Shown in pieces: positions 13,501-25,343 of a stretch of 64,000 nt of DNA. The DNA comes from Agaricus subrufescens (Eukaryota > Basidiomycota > Agaricomycetes > Agaricales > Agaricaceae). Location: NCBI GenBank assembly GCA_029945375.1, contig CM057063.1, positions 2,787,894-2,851,893 on the forward strand, written 5' to 3'. Position 1 is the first letter of the stretch; every line of letters begins with the position of its first letter. The notes under the pieces are model-generated. The model worked only from the letters and a program-made list of their open reading frames with translations. It ran no database searches and was not told the origin of the DNA. The position numbers and the translations under genes were made by a program.

Positions 13501-15058
13501 TGAAAGAAAGATGAAGGTGATCGATTTTGTGATAGTGTCCGTTTTTGGAATCAGAAGGAAGCCTTAAAAATATAGTTTAGATGTCCGTAGTCGGAAGAAG
13601 TCGATAGGTGTAGTCGATGTACCAATATGTAACTGGATATGTCGACAAGTCGCTCCATCGTTCAACTCAGGTTGCTGTCTTCTCAGTTACTTTCTGGTCT
13701 TGTTTTCCTATCTGGCAACTCACCGCAAAGCGCGGCATTGTTTGGGCCCCTGCGGGATCCCGCTAGCCGGGCGCGATGCGTGATTGCGATCCCAGGAATC
13801 AGAGATTGATTTGTAGAGCGCCGGAGGAGTGGAGTGTTCTCTTCTCGCTTTGAAGCTTTTGGAGCATGGACTTAGTGTGAGAGGGCACGCATTCGTGCGC
13901 AACGTGAGAATGAGGGGTCCCAAGTCAAGTCGGCGAGGCTACGTTTGGAATTGAAATGCTTATATAGAAGAGAGAATATCAAAACGGTGCGTTATACATC
14001 TAGGCGAGCTTTCCCGCAATCTCGCGTAGTAAAAAGCGTCACTATTATCGGTTGAAAGTCTAAATGCTTGAGGCACTTGGGTTCGTCGCTTCGGTCACAG
14101 GTCGGCTCGGGAATGTAACCTCCTTTCGGCGTGACAAGATGTCAAAAGATGCTTTGTGTACAACTTTGCGGAGAGATCCCTTTGAGTCCGAGGTTTTATT
14201 TGGGGTAAATGCTCTCCCGGCCAGAAAAAGACATGCCCTGGCAACACGCACAGCGTGTAGGATGATCTGAGAGACGTTTACCCCATGAATCATGGCTTGA
14301 CACTGGACGCCGCCCTATATGTCCGGGATCATGATGACTACCCCTCCGCTTGATCTTCATGATTACTCTATGACCCGTTCTTGACGAGGCTCTATTTTGG
14401 ACGACCAATCTACCAGTCACTGGGCAGGGCACTGTGGTATTACGTCGGGCTACGAGTGACAGTACTGAGTATTTTGTGGGGGTATTTTGACTGACCGAAT
14501 GCAGTGCGCCAGCCGGTTGGGCTGGTTTCCGCCGATGGGACTCTGTGTGCTGTTGAATTGGCCGAGATATTTTGGCCATGTCAATAAGCTCAAGGTTCAA
14601 ATATTTTCATATTTCAAGGCCTAATGATTGTTACTGGATAATGATTTGTACGCGAGATGCATATCATGATGGGTACCAGGGGAAATTGCTGTTATGGGAA
14701 TAGACAACGTGATAAGTAGGTTGAGTGGGGTATTGCTCATAGCCAGCACGGTGTGCGTTAATAGCGGTAGCGGGTACCATAACAGTAGTATGTGTGCAAA
14801 GGAAGGAGGGGGCCTGTGTGATGGACCAGACGCCGCGACAGCCTATTGGACACAGAGCGGACACGCAGCAGGGATTGGAATGGGACAGGCTCGGTGCTTG
14901 CCCCAGGGAGGACAAGATACCCATTGACGTCGAACTCTGGGGTTCCGTTGGCCCCAAAAGCGAAAGAGCTGGAAAGATCCGAAAGGAGTGGCCATTTTTG
15001 AATGGGCCCAAGCGGTCAGGTGAAGAGTCTAACATCATCCGAGAATTAATGTATGTAA
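10531..15058. other. 4.5 kb without a recognised gene
   Basis: Both strands contain only short, mutually overlapping open frames with no domain signature and no convincing exon chain. Frames around 11755-12474 and 14060-15252 were examined and left out. No repeat structure stood out. A fast-evolving gene could be missed here. Confidence 0.4.
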
Positions 15059-15623
15059 ATGCGCTGGACGTTTCTGGGGCCCACGGAGCCGGACTCGGCG
15101 GACACGAGGGGCGACAGCGAGCGGCCGCCGTGCGCGTCGAGCACGTCGAGCACGGCGGGCCCCCGGCTGCGCTGCGGGGCGGGCGGCCATCGGCGGGCGA
15201 TCTGGCTCGTCGGGGGCCGCCCGAGATGGAGAGTCACGCTGGGATCAAGTGACCCGGCCGTCAAACACGTTGATGATGAGGTAAGCCGTCTGGTGATTGG
15301 CCGGCGTCGGGCCGGAGTCACGTTGGCAGGTCTGGTTGTCCGCATTTCGTTTTTCCCGGCTGTGGCCTCGACCCGCTCCTCTCTCCTCGCCGTCCGCGTC
15401 GACGAGCTCCAGTCGTCCCCCGCCGTCGCAGACACCCTGCACGGCCCTGTCGTCCCCCCTCCCGCCGCCCCCCTTCTCTCCTTCGTTTCACCGCATATTT
15501 CCCCACGGCTCGGACTGTGCCCTTCTGAGGTGCGTTTCCTCCGCGTTCCGTCGCAATGCTGCTTAGCCGCCGCAAGGTGTTCCGTGTCCTTCACCCATAC
15601 CCTCTCCCACTGCTTCGACAGTC
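15059..15623 (+). promoter_or_regulatory. GC-rich promoter / 5' leader region
   Basis: Base composition changes abruptly to very GC- and CpG-rich sequence (about 15060-15250), then becomes pyrimidine-rich up to the start codon at 15624. An inverted CCAAT box (ATTGG) is present near 15297. This matches promoter and leader sequence of an actively used gene, in contrast to the CpG-poor repeats downstream. Exact transcription start not determined. Confidence 0.45.
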
Positions 15624-18600
15624 ATGGATTCGTTTCCTTCTCCGGTCTTGGCCGCGGCCGCAGACGTCGTGAAGCACATCGACGGCGATGATTCGCTCCC
15701 CATCCTCTGGACTAGTCTGTATTTTTCCGTTCCCAAGCTGTTACATCGGTCTCATGCCCCACCTCGCCAGTATTCACGAAATGCAAAGAGTCTCTCCACG
15801 ACGGCCGTCGACTCGAGAATATATCCTGGCGCCTTTGGTATCAGTCAATGGTTGCCGCCAGCCTTTCCCCCGCTAGTGACCTTTTGGAAACCCCCTCGGA
15901 TACATACCCCTTTGTTTCAGACGAAAAGTCATACCGTCCGCTCACCCCCGACGAGCTGCCTCGTCATACCATTACCACAGATTCCCGATCAAACGTCCCG
16001 CTGTCTTCGCATGGTAAGACCTTTTTTTAACAGGATCGGCTCCTTTCAGCGATTCCTGCCCCACATATTCCAAGCTATACTCTGTATTGACCACTTTTTT
16101 CCCATCCGATCTTAGGTATGGCGAATCCTTTGCACACCCCGCCTCTCGACGAGCAAAGTACCGGCCCGTCATCTGTCGCATCGTCCCTCCCGAATTATTT
16201 TTCTTTTTCACATAAACCCTTTTCTCCGTCATCTCGGAGAAATAGTTTTAGGAAGGGATCGTCCCCTGTAAACGTGGGCAAAATCCTTTACGAACTATTA
16301 CCTTCTGCCACCGTTCCATCATTGGTGTCCCTAGGATCCGTTCTGGGTAATGCATCAACCCTGGAATCGCCAACAACGCACTATGGTAATATGCGGGTGT
16401 TGCCCGCAGTTTCGCTACCCTTATCTAGCCCGCTGTCCCACTTTGTGGCCAACATTCGTTCTACCATTGCGTCGGCAAAAGAAGACGCTGGCCCACCACA
16501 ATCATTACCTACACCCGAGGCTGAGGAAGGCGACCCCTCTTTGGACCCAGGCTTGTTGAAACACTTTGCCGCCGGGGTTTCCGCTATGGTGCCGGTAATC
16601 ACGACCGATAACTCGTCCCCTGGTAGCAAACATGATGATTTATCATCCACTGCGCTTGAGCACCCCACCCCTATGCTTATAGTCGTCAAACCAACTCCCG
16701 ACCCCACTCCTCATCCCACTCCCCCAGCGACACCGGTACAGCGCCTGTCTGTCCTCAGCCAGGAGGAAGATGCGAACGCATCGTCTTCGGGTCCGCTACT
16801 GCAGGTTCCTGGCCTTGGTCGGGATACACTCGTTCTAGCGCAGACACGTGCGAGCAGCTGCTCCCAATTACAGTTATCGGCCCTCTTGGTTGTGACTGAC
16901 GGAGATAGAATTCCACCTACTTCTGATGCGAACCCAGCAAGTGCCCGAAATTACGACTCAAACCAAAGTATGTGAGATCCTTCTTTTTTTAATTAACATG
17001 CCACCACCCTTATAAACGTAAACGACTTATCACTAACGCCTGTGTCAGTAGGGTTGGCTATGGTCCTCCCATTACCTACTTCGGTCAAACCTGAATGTGT
17101 TGCATACTGTGTCTCGAATCGTCACTCCATCTCCTCCGATACCACCAGCTCCAGTTCCCAGCGCTCGTCGTTTACGCCCTCAGAGTTCAGCAAAGCCACG
17201 ACTGCCACCACGGTATCCGAACCCTACCAATACCCTCATCGCACCGAAAAGTGCCCTTCGTCGTTGGCATCGTCACCTCCGCATAATCAAGTTACCATTG
17301 ATTCGGGTACCGGTTTATTGCCGACATCTCCGCTTTATGAATCTGAATTGGCATCACCTGCGCTTAAGAGACGAAAAGAGAAGGCTACATCTTTAGGGTC
17401 TACGAGTGGGAAGTTGTCAGGGTCTTCGACTTCCAAAGCTCTTGGTTCGGTCACCTCGAATAAAGGGTCTTCTTCGTCGTTTCGCTCCGTCAACACTGCA
17501 CGCAAACAGGGTAACGGTGGTAACAACAAAAATGGTAATGAGGCAGGTACGAACACTGCCGCATATCGCAGTCGAACGTCGAAAAGTCGGAGTCGGAGTA
17601 GGACAAGGGAGGTTGGGAATACTTCTACGCTACACGCTTTGGTGATGACTAGGGCTGCTGCTTCGGGGCGAGGTGTTAGTGGCAAAGCTGCGGTTAGAGC
17701 GCGGAATGGCGGAGTTATGAGACGTGGCAAGGGTGGTGGTGCTAAAAGGGTGAATATGAGTGAAGTGGCTAAGGAGGGTGTAGTGTTTAATTTCGGCTCG
17801 GCTTCGGAGGCAGGATCGAAGAGTACTGGGTCTGAAGTGACTGGGAAACGCGAACGGGTAAATTCGGTTCAAAATGACCAGGAGGTGGCCCAAGTGGTGG
17901 AAAATTCGTCGTCTCAGCAAGTTACAAACGTCAACGTACCCGCGCCTCCGGCTGTTGAGGAAAAGGTCGCGGTAGTATCGACAGAGAAAGGAAAGGGTAA
18001 GGGCAAAGAGAAGGCGAAGTCTGGGGTTACGACATCCGTGGAAGCCACCATTGCCGACCCATTGTTACCGGGTTCGGTTCGTCGACAGATTGTGCTTACG
18101 AGTGACGATGATTCTGAGGGTTTCGAGACGGAAACGGATTCTTGGTCCGATACCGAAAGCGCCGACGTGCCTACGGCTACTTCTCAGCAACGGTCACATA
18201 CGGAAGCGGAACAATCACATGCACCCCACCATCAGCCGGCGTCCCACCATCAGCCACAACAACATCAGCAACAGCGACCGCAGCCGCGTCAACAACATCG
18301 TCCTCTCCCTGTCCGCACCCACTCTGATCAATTCTCCCGCAATGTCCGACCAGTTTCACGCGCCCATCAGAGGTTGGCAGAACAGCGCGCAGCCGAAGAC
18401 CGCAAGTGGAAGGAGGAGATGTTCGTCAAACTTCCGAAGTCATCGTTTGAAAACGTAGCGAAAGTCAATAGGACCATGAGCGCAGGATTGCTATCACAGC
18501 TGCTGAAACCCGAACTTATGGCACCACCGGATCAGAATTGTCGGAGAGGCTTTAGCTCTGGAGTCATTCAACCTCTTCGGCCATTTACTCCAATGGCACA

Positions 18601-19573
18601 ACCGTCTCAACAGCCGCAACACGTCGGTCATCAAAACTTGCCTGCTGTGCCTGATGCGCCCCAACCACCTCCTCAACTACCCTCTCAACCTCTCGTCCAG
18701 CAACCTTCTCAACCTCCCGTCCAGCAACCCTCTCAACCTCCCGCCCAACCACTTTCTAAGTCACACTCTCCGCATCCACCGGCCGCGGCTGACAGAGGTG
18801 CTCGCCCTGGTCAGCATAATCGACAAGCCAGTCGGACGTATCAACTCCCTAAACGTTTAGCGGGGCTAACTAACCCCTCTCTTGTCGCACCAAAGACACC
18901 GGTTGCATCAGCGGTGATGTCGGAGCTCCGCGTTGGGAGTATCAATGGAGTGAAGCAAGTGACGACAGGTGGCGTTGGTGACAATGGGAACGCTGCGAAG
19001 TATAAACCAAAAGGTCGACCCCCTGAGACTGTGATGGAAGATAGCAGTGATAGTGAGACGGATGATAATCTTCTAGGTTTGCCGAAGAGCGTTGCCCAAG
19101 AAAAGCTGAGAGCGTTGTTGGAGGCGAAGAAATTGAAAAAATCGGCGCAGGCAGCCGATACGAACTTTTTTACTTTCCAAGGTGGTTCGAACGGTGGACG
19201 CCAGGTTTCTAGTCAGCCTGTTGAACCAATAACTATACCCCCACCTCGTATATTGTACCCTTATAATCTACCCCATCCCAACCCACCCACGACACCACGC
19301 ACAACGAGGAGAAAGATGTTGGCAGTTGAGATCCCAGAGAGTTTGAGGAGGAACTTGTTGTGGGAGAGACAAGTTAGTCAAGCACATGCTCGGGGTATAG
19401 GAAGACGGCGTAGTATGAATGACGTGAAGGGTTGGCATATTCCTAATCTTGTGAAGTTGACACCGAAAGGTGTCAAGCAGGATGAGGTCAAAGATATCCA
19501 GGAGGAGAGAGACCGAAGATATTTCGCTCGAACGAGGAGCTGGGCGTTCCAGACTCATGCCGTCGGGTGGTGA
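15624..19573 (+). CDS. AreA/Mks1-like regulator with DUF3295-type C-terminus
   Basis: Four exons, 15624-15714, 15771-16013, 16116-16967 and 17049-19573, give 3,711 nt, 1,236 aa. The intron after residue 30 splits the diagnostic N-terminal motif. Spliced, the start reads ILWT followed by IFTKCKESL and, at residues 42-53, GRRLENISWRLW, the signature of the AreA-like domain (PF08550, shared with yeast Mks1). The middle is long and disordered, rich in Ser, Pro, Gln and basic patches. The last ~90 residues carry TTRRKMLAVEIPESLRRNLL and WERQ, typical of DUF3295. No GATA zinc finger is visible, so DNA binding by it is unlikely; a role in nitrogen or nutrient signalling is inferred from the family. 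The last acceptor is a tandem CAGTAG, so a one-codon splice variant is possible. Confidence 0.85.
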
Positions 19574-22500
19574 TATCCGACAAGGTCATAACGCACCCAA
19601 CCTACTTCTTGCCTCCCCGTTTCCGACTTGTTTAACCCCTCATGTCGCATCGCATCGCCATCCTTCTCAGAACTCATCTAATTGTTTATTCCTGCTAAGG
19701 ACTAATATGTTTCATCTCCCATGGCATTTCCAGTTGCGCGCATTGATTTTGCACTTTTGTTCTTTTCTCTTTACTGTATGACTCCTTTTGTGTTTTCTCT
19801 TACTTCCCTTTTTACCCTTCCCATGTCGTTTCGCATCCGTCTTGTCGTCACTCATCCCCTATCATCGACACCTTTCCTCATATCCAGGCATTTCGGCATT
19901 TCCTCCATCAAGTCTTGCATAACCTGCATCACACCCATACTTCCAATTGATAATTCTTCATGTCGTTTCTTCTCATTATCTGCTATTGATCAATCGAATT
20001 GTTTTGTAATGCATCCTTTGTCTTTTTTTTCTCGAGTCTGCTCGATGTTTGCTTCTTTTCCTAGTTTCACCTTTCATGTGTTCTACCCTACCCTCCTTAG
20101 CATATTTCATGTCCCGTTACCTTTCTCAGTCGTTTGACAGATACCACCGCGTCTGGCTTACATATTTTCCTTTGATTCGATATACTCGTCTTCTTGGCTC
20201 TACCTTCTACTTTTCTGAGCTTCTCTGGAATTTGTCCTTGCCGGTCTGTCGCTCTTCGTTGGTTTTTCTTCTCATTATTGTGTTAGTCCTCTGATTTATC
20301 TTTTCCTTTGACAGCATTGTATTTTTGATGACCTTTGTCCTGACGAAGCATGACAAATTTGTCTGTTTCTCTTTTTTCCCTTTTTCCTATTTTCGTCTGC
20401 TTCTGATCGACTTTCTTAATTTGAATGGAATTTAAATCTGTCTACCTTTTTCTCTGTCAACGATTTTATGTCGGTACGGTTAATGAGAAAAAAGTCGTGT
20501 GCTGTAACTCTTGATCCTGAATACATATGAGAACACATCCATCACGACCCTGCTTTGTGGACGAAGTGAACAACTCACACTCTTGGAAGTGGCAGATTAT
20601 TTTAGACTTTGTTACAAAGAGAGTGCTAATACCGAGGCTCCGAGGTCTCGGAGATGTCAGTGCATGTCAATCGTCTATATCATATCTATGATCTGTCCAT
20701 GAAATGGGCGTGGTGGGTGGCTGGTCGACTCTACCTGTATCATAAAATCGAGATGTATCTGGCCACATGACGACGTAGCCAGTTCAGGCATCGCAACTAT
20801 ACATCTTCCGAATCGACTTATTACTACAACATACTATGATGCACTACATTTGAAGCTGAGACAAATACGATCTGTACCAAGTCCAGCGTCTTCCATGGAC
20901 TAAGGTCTACCGGGTACCAAAATCCGATCTCACCAAGCTATTCTTGGTCGAAGCAGTTCATGCGGAGTAGACTTTAAACTAGACATTGAAATGAGCGGAG
21001 ATTAAGCCCTTAGGCCTTAAGGGTTAAGATCCTTAAATGTTAGTACACTCTCCGCCGTAGTAGCACGTGGGAAGAGTTGTCCTAAATAAGTCCACGTTAC
21101 ACTTCCCGAGCCACACCGTAGAAAATGTGGGCTACGTAGCGGCGGTATTAAGTGCTTTCCAGTATAAGGAACTTGGAGTTCTCAAAGCCTTGGTATGACC
21201 GTGATGTACGGGAGATTGGCTAGGTATGATTCCTGTGATATACGTCGACTCGGCGTGATCTTAATCGCCCTGAGAATTTGTTTATGCACGTTCGAAAGCC
21301 GCTAGGAGCGCTGATAACAGATGTATGACTGTTGAGGGTCGAGATATTTTGCGAAAAGAAACTTCAGCGCAGTTACAGTTACCATAACTAGAAAACAAAG
21401 GAAGTATTCTCCTCTTTATTATGTTATGGGGTTAAGTACATCTGATAGACAGTGACACGGGGTTGAGGTCGTACTGAAAGTAAGAAGAACGTTTGACTGT
21501 GTCCCCCGAAAACGTCGGTTGATCACATGTACCAGCAATTGAAATACCGGGTTGGACCTTCCGACAATCAGAATCTCTACTATCATTAAATGAACAACCA
21601 CCCTTAGGATAGTGTGAAACCATTCTATATTTGTTATTTCCTATGCACTAGTGCGTGCAGTCGTGTAACCAAGATCAGAATGGGGATCATACGGTGGAGG
21701 TTATACGCTCTGAGATAGATAGGGCGATATTGATATACCGAGATGGACGATTCAACGATTCGAATTTCCTGCGCCTATTAATTATATTTCTGTAAACAAT
21801 CTTGCCTCGGTTAGGTTGGCATTCAAATGTCAGCGCAGCGTAAATGAGGGACCTCCTATGTCGAATAGAAAGAGGCTCAGAAACTTAGAAGTGAGGAAGC
21901 GCCTCTGGAACATTCTTGTCTGCATTTGTATATATCACAAAGATGAAGGGTTACACACCGACCAGAAATTTGGCTTCGCTCACACACATACTGCATTAGG
22001 CTATTTCCTGAGATTCGACAAAGCGGCCACTGATGAGGGGCACATTCTATCGGTCAGGCCCGCGATCCTTGACCTCTATCATGGCATAGCTGGTTTTCTT
22101 TCTGAGCATGCGCTTGTTAACAGCACTAAGTATTTTTAGTATTTGCAGCATGTTTTAATGATGTTCGCACTCACCTTCTCTCTACTAGATTATTCTTGTC
22201 AACACTGAACTCGAATCGAACGTGATCGATGCTACAAGAATACGATTACATAGGATGCGTAATAATGCAACGGATAACTTGATGAAAAGCCTATGTATGA
22301 CATGATATAAGATAACGTATTCACATACCGCTCCGTGCAAATACAGGTTTGCTCGTGTATATATCCTCCCTTACTCTCATGATACTCCTTTTGCTATTCT
22401 TCATTATGGGAATAAAAGCCTAGTAGTATGTAAAATGAAAGGACGAGCATCTAAGGAAATTTCTCCGAGACATCAGAGGCCTTTGTGTTATCTTAACGGT

Positions 22501-22642
22501 GTGATGCTGATATTTGTATCGTACGATGGGCCTCTCAACACCCACCAAAACACATAAGAAATGGATGTCACTTGGAAGAGTGCCTAGTTACTGGTGACTG
22601 ACGATCGAATGGAATTCCTCTAGCACTCTACACGATTACATT
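19574..22642. other. 3' flank and intergenic region
   Basis: The first ~900 bp (to about 20500) is strongly pyrimidine-rich on the + strand, probably 3' UTR and downstream sequence of the AreA-like gene. Open frames there encode only low-complexity Phe/Ser/Leu-rich strings. From 20500 to 22642 I recognise no gene or repeat. Confidence 0.45.
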
Positions 22643-24070
22643 TCACCGATTATGAGCCCGTGAAACCGGAAGCTGAATGATATTGGATCCGTCAGCATAT
22701 TTTTCGGCCTCTAAGGCAATCCCATGGAAAATACGGGTGTTGATGATAGCAGTGAGGGCGGCTACGAGGCTACAAAGTTGGAGAAACAGCAGATGAGTAT
22801 GGATTGAGATCATTCGAGAGGTGGCTCTGAAAGCGCTGAGGTTACATACGGAATATTAGATAGACGGGAGCTCTATGGCATTGGCACGTGTTACTCAATG
22901 AACAAAATTACAGTATCTTGACAGGACTTACCCCGCCAAATGCACTAGTGAGCAAGTATAACAAGTGGACGACTGTGTCAGGAATAAGTACTAGAATTCG
23001 AGGTTGATGTTATTGTGGAGGTACCTACACAAGAGACAAAGGAAATAACGACCACCATCCCTCTGGAACCGGTGTAGAACGTCCGATGAACACAGGTATG
23101 GGGTTGCAAATGTGTTGAAAGTAAACAGACAGATGTTAAAAATATCCCAAGTTACCTTGAGCGCCTCCAGATAAGAGGAAAGTGGTGGTTGAATGTGCGG
23201 GACCACTCACAAAAACCACACCTAGAACCAGCGTGGACGAAAATGGTTTTTGTGATGTTGGGGCGAATAAACATCCTGGAAGGCCTGGAACAGGCTTGAA
23301 AACGTCTGACAACTTCATTTGGGTGAACAGAGATAGGAAAGAGCCGAAAGAATACCTTTAAGTTCGACCGCTCCTATACCCATAAACACGGCTGTTGAAA
23401 TAAAAATAGTAACAACCGTTACTGCAATAGCTCGAGTAATGGGGCGATTGAAATGCCATAAAGATCGTAACCGGTAAATGACAATTCCTAGTGTACCTCT
23501 TGCTTCAGCAACCTGACTGTTCATCAGACTTTTCCTTGACGTACCCTCAGTTCCAATTAACGCAAGCCCCATGAAGACGACGGTAACAATGACCCAGATC
23601 TGGCAACTGTTTGACTATCAGCTTAGAACTGTGAACACCCGATTTTTCGCACTCCTAAATATATCAATATTCTGGGATATATCGAGGAGCAAGAAAATGC
23701 TTACTTGTAATGTCATCTCTGTGTTGAACATCCCTAGACCTGACACGTGTATTATCAGGGAACTATTCTCAATTCCTAGGCGCTCCTTACTTATGGCAGT
23801 ATATCCCACAGAGATTATCGTACAGTATCGGCCAAGAAGATATAGAGATTTAAGGACGGGCCTCTGCCCAAAATTCCACCAAATATCTGTGAGTTCATCA
23901 TTGAAGTGTAAAATGTGATCGAAAACTAGGCATGATAGCGCAATAGCTTGTAAGGGCCAGTCAGAAGATGTGGGTGTTCAGCTGGGTGTTAATGGATAAA
24001 TACCACTTATGTACTTTGCTCCCATGATAGGGCCTTCATGGGTAGCGATGAGTTCGGCCACTGTAGACAT
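22643..24070 (-). CDS. DUF6533-type multi-pass membrane protein, copy E
   Basis: Exons in transcript order: 24070-24004, 23946-23791, 23739-23705, 23654-23653, 23606-23545, 23487-23356, 23305-23211, 23155-23029, 22972-22932, 22872-22850, 22769-22643. They give 867 nt, 288 aa, all phases consistent. Exon sizes match copies A-C almost exactly. The 2-nt exon (GA) follows TTTAG and precedes GTGCGA, a weaker donor. Reading through instead would give a 2-nt deletion frameshift. The protein has THEGPIMGAKY at the N-terminus, the SCLVFDHILHFND block, a QRDGGRYF loop and NTRIFHGIALEAEKYADG near the C-terminus. It lies inverted relative to copies A-D. Confidence 0.82.
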
Positions 24071-25343
24071 ATCTAATGGTGGTTGAATAACTGAAGGGTG
24101 GACACCGGCACTCCAGCCCCGCTGGTTTAAATTGCACCATATTTCCATCAAAATCTTTGATTGATGGTTACTCGCTCACACTGTATTGAATGTGATCAGC
24201 CTGAGTGTGGTGCACTTAATCTCTCACTGCTCCGATGGCTATGCGAACCCCTGAGGTACTAATCTGTGTGAAAGTGGAGCGCGATTTGATGCGTGCCCAA
24301 GAACCATATGTCGTTGCTATCTAGCTGAGTCAACTAGTCTCCTGGTTTAAACAAAGGACTTGTTAGACTTGGTGTAAAGGCGTTAGAAGAACAATAGTGA
24401 GAGAATTGGAGTATCGAATCCTTCAGAAGCCCGGAGCTCAGATCTCGATCCACAGATGTTGTGTTCTGCTTTTTCTGGCAGGCTGCAAGGCTTGAGTGGT
24501 TTGAGAGAACGGTTCAGCGGCTGTGACAAATCTATATGCTGATTTTTAGTTTTTCTGATCACATTCATGGGTGCGGTCTACTGGCTGCCAATTGGCATAG
24601 CGGCGCGAGGTTCTAATTGTCCTACGGATGCGGCCCAGAAGGACCACAATAATAGACCATTGTCAACACTGGTTCCCACTATGAAGTCAAACTTGACCCA
24701 TTACCTGCTCTCGTGGAGCCTCTTGAGCTCCAACCTGTTGCAAGGTGAAAATTAATCGCTGATAAGTAAAATTTCCAGCTAGTCAGTGTCAGCATGGCCA
24801 ACGGTACAAGGGTACCTAACTGATGAACACGCGAGCAAGATCCGGTGACGTAGAGTCAATAGACGAGCACATTGAAGGGATTTCTCAAATTACAGCATGC
24901 CTGGGCAGTTGTGAATTGAGAACGTTGAAAGGGCCTGCCGCAGATACAAAGCAAGCTCGACAGGGAGAGGTACCTGCATCTTTTCGCCAGTAGCTCATGA
25001 TATTAATGACTGTTGATGACACAGTACATTGCCAAGCAACTTTTTCGGTGGGAACTTCAATCATTATCAAAATTTATAGTATTGCGTACCAACAATTGAC
25101 AATACGAGGTTCTGTCCCACAAGTTACAACAGGGTGTCGTCCGCATTGATCACCCGTTGGTAGATTTCAACATGGTAATCCTCCCTGTCTAGGGTGACTA
25201 TTAAACACCCCATGTAATCACGACAACACTGTGCTGATTGAACGTTCATACATAATTGTATCCTTAATAATTACACTGTCAAATTCCTACTGCTGAAATA
25301 CAAGTGAGTTCACTCTTGACAGCCTTGATCTTTTACATTCTCA
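24071..25343. other. intergenic between copies E and F
   Basis: Presumed promoter of copy E and 3' flank of copy F. No further gene or repeat recognised. Confidence 0.5.

Noticed and set aside
15059..15691. Long open frames on both strands in the GC-rich region
   Set aside because: High GC depletes stop codons; frames overlap on both strands, give biased Arg/Pro/Gly strings and end inside the AreA-like gene.
19721..20294. Hydrophobic open frames after the AreA-like gene
   Set aside because: Pyrimidine-rich sequence yields Phe/Ser/Leu strings in every frame; no splice structure or motif.
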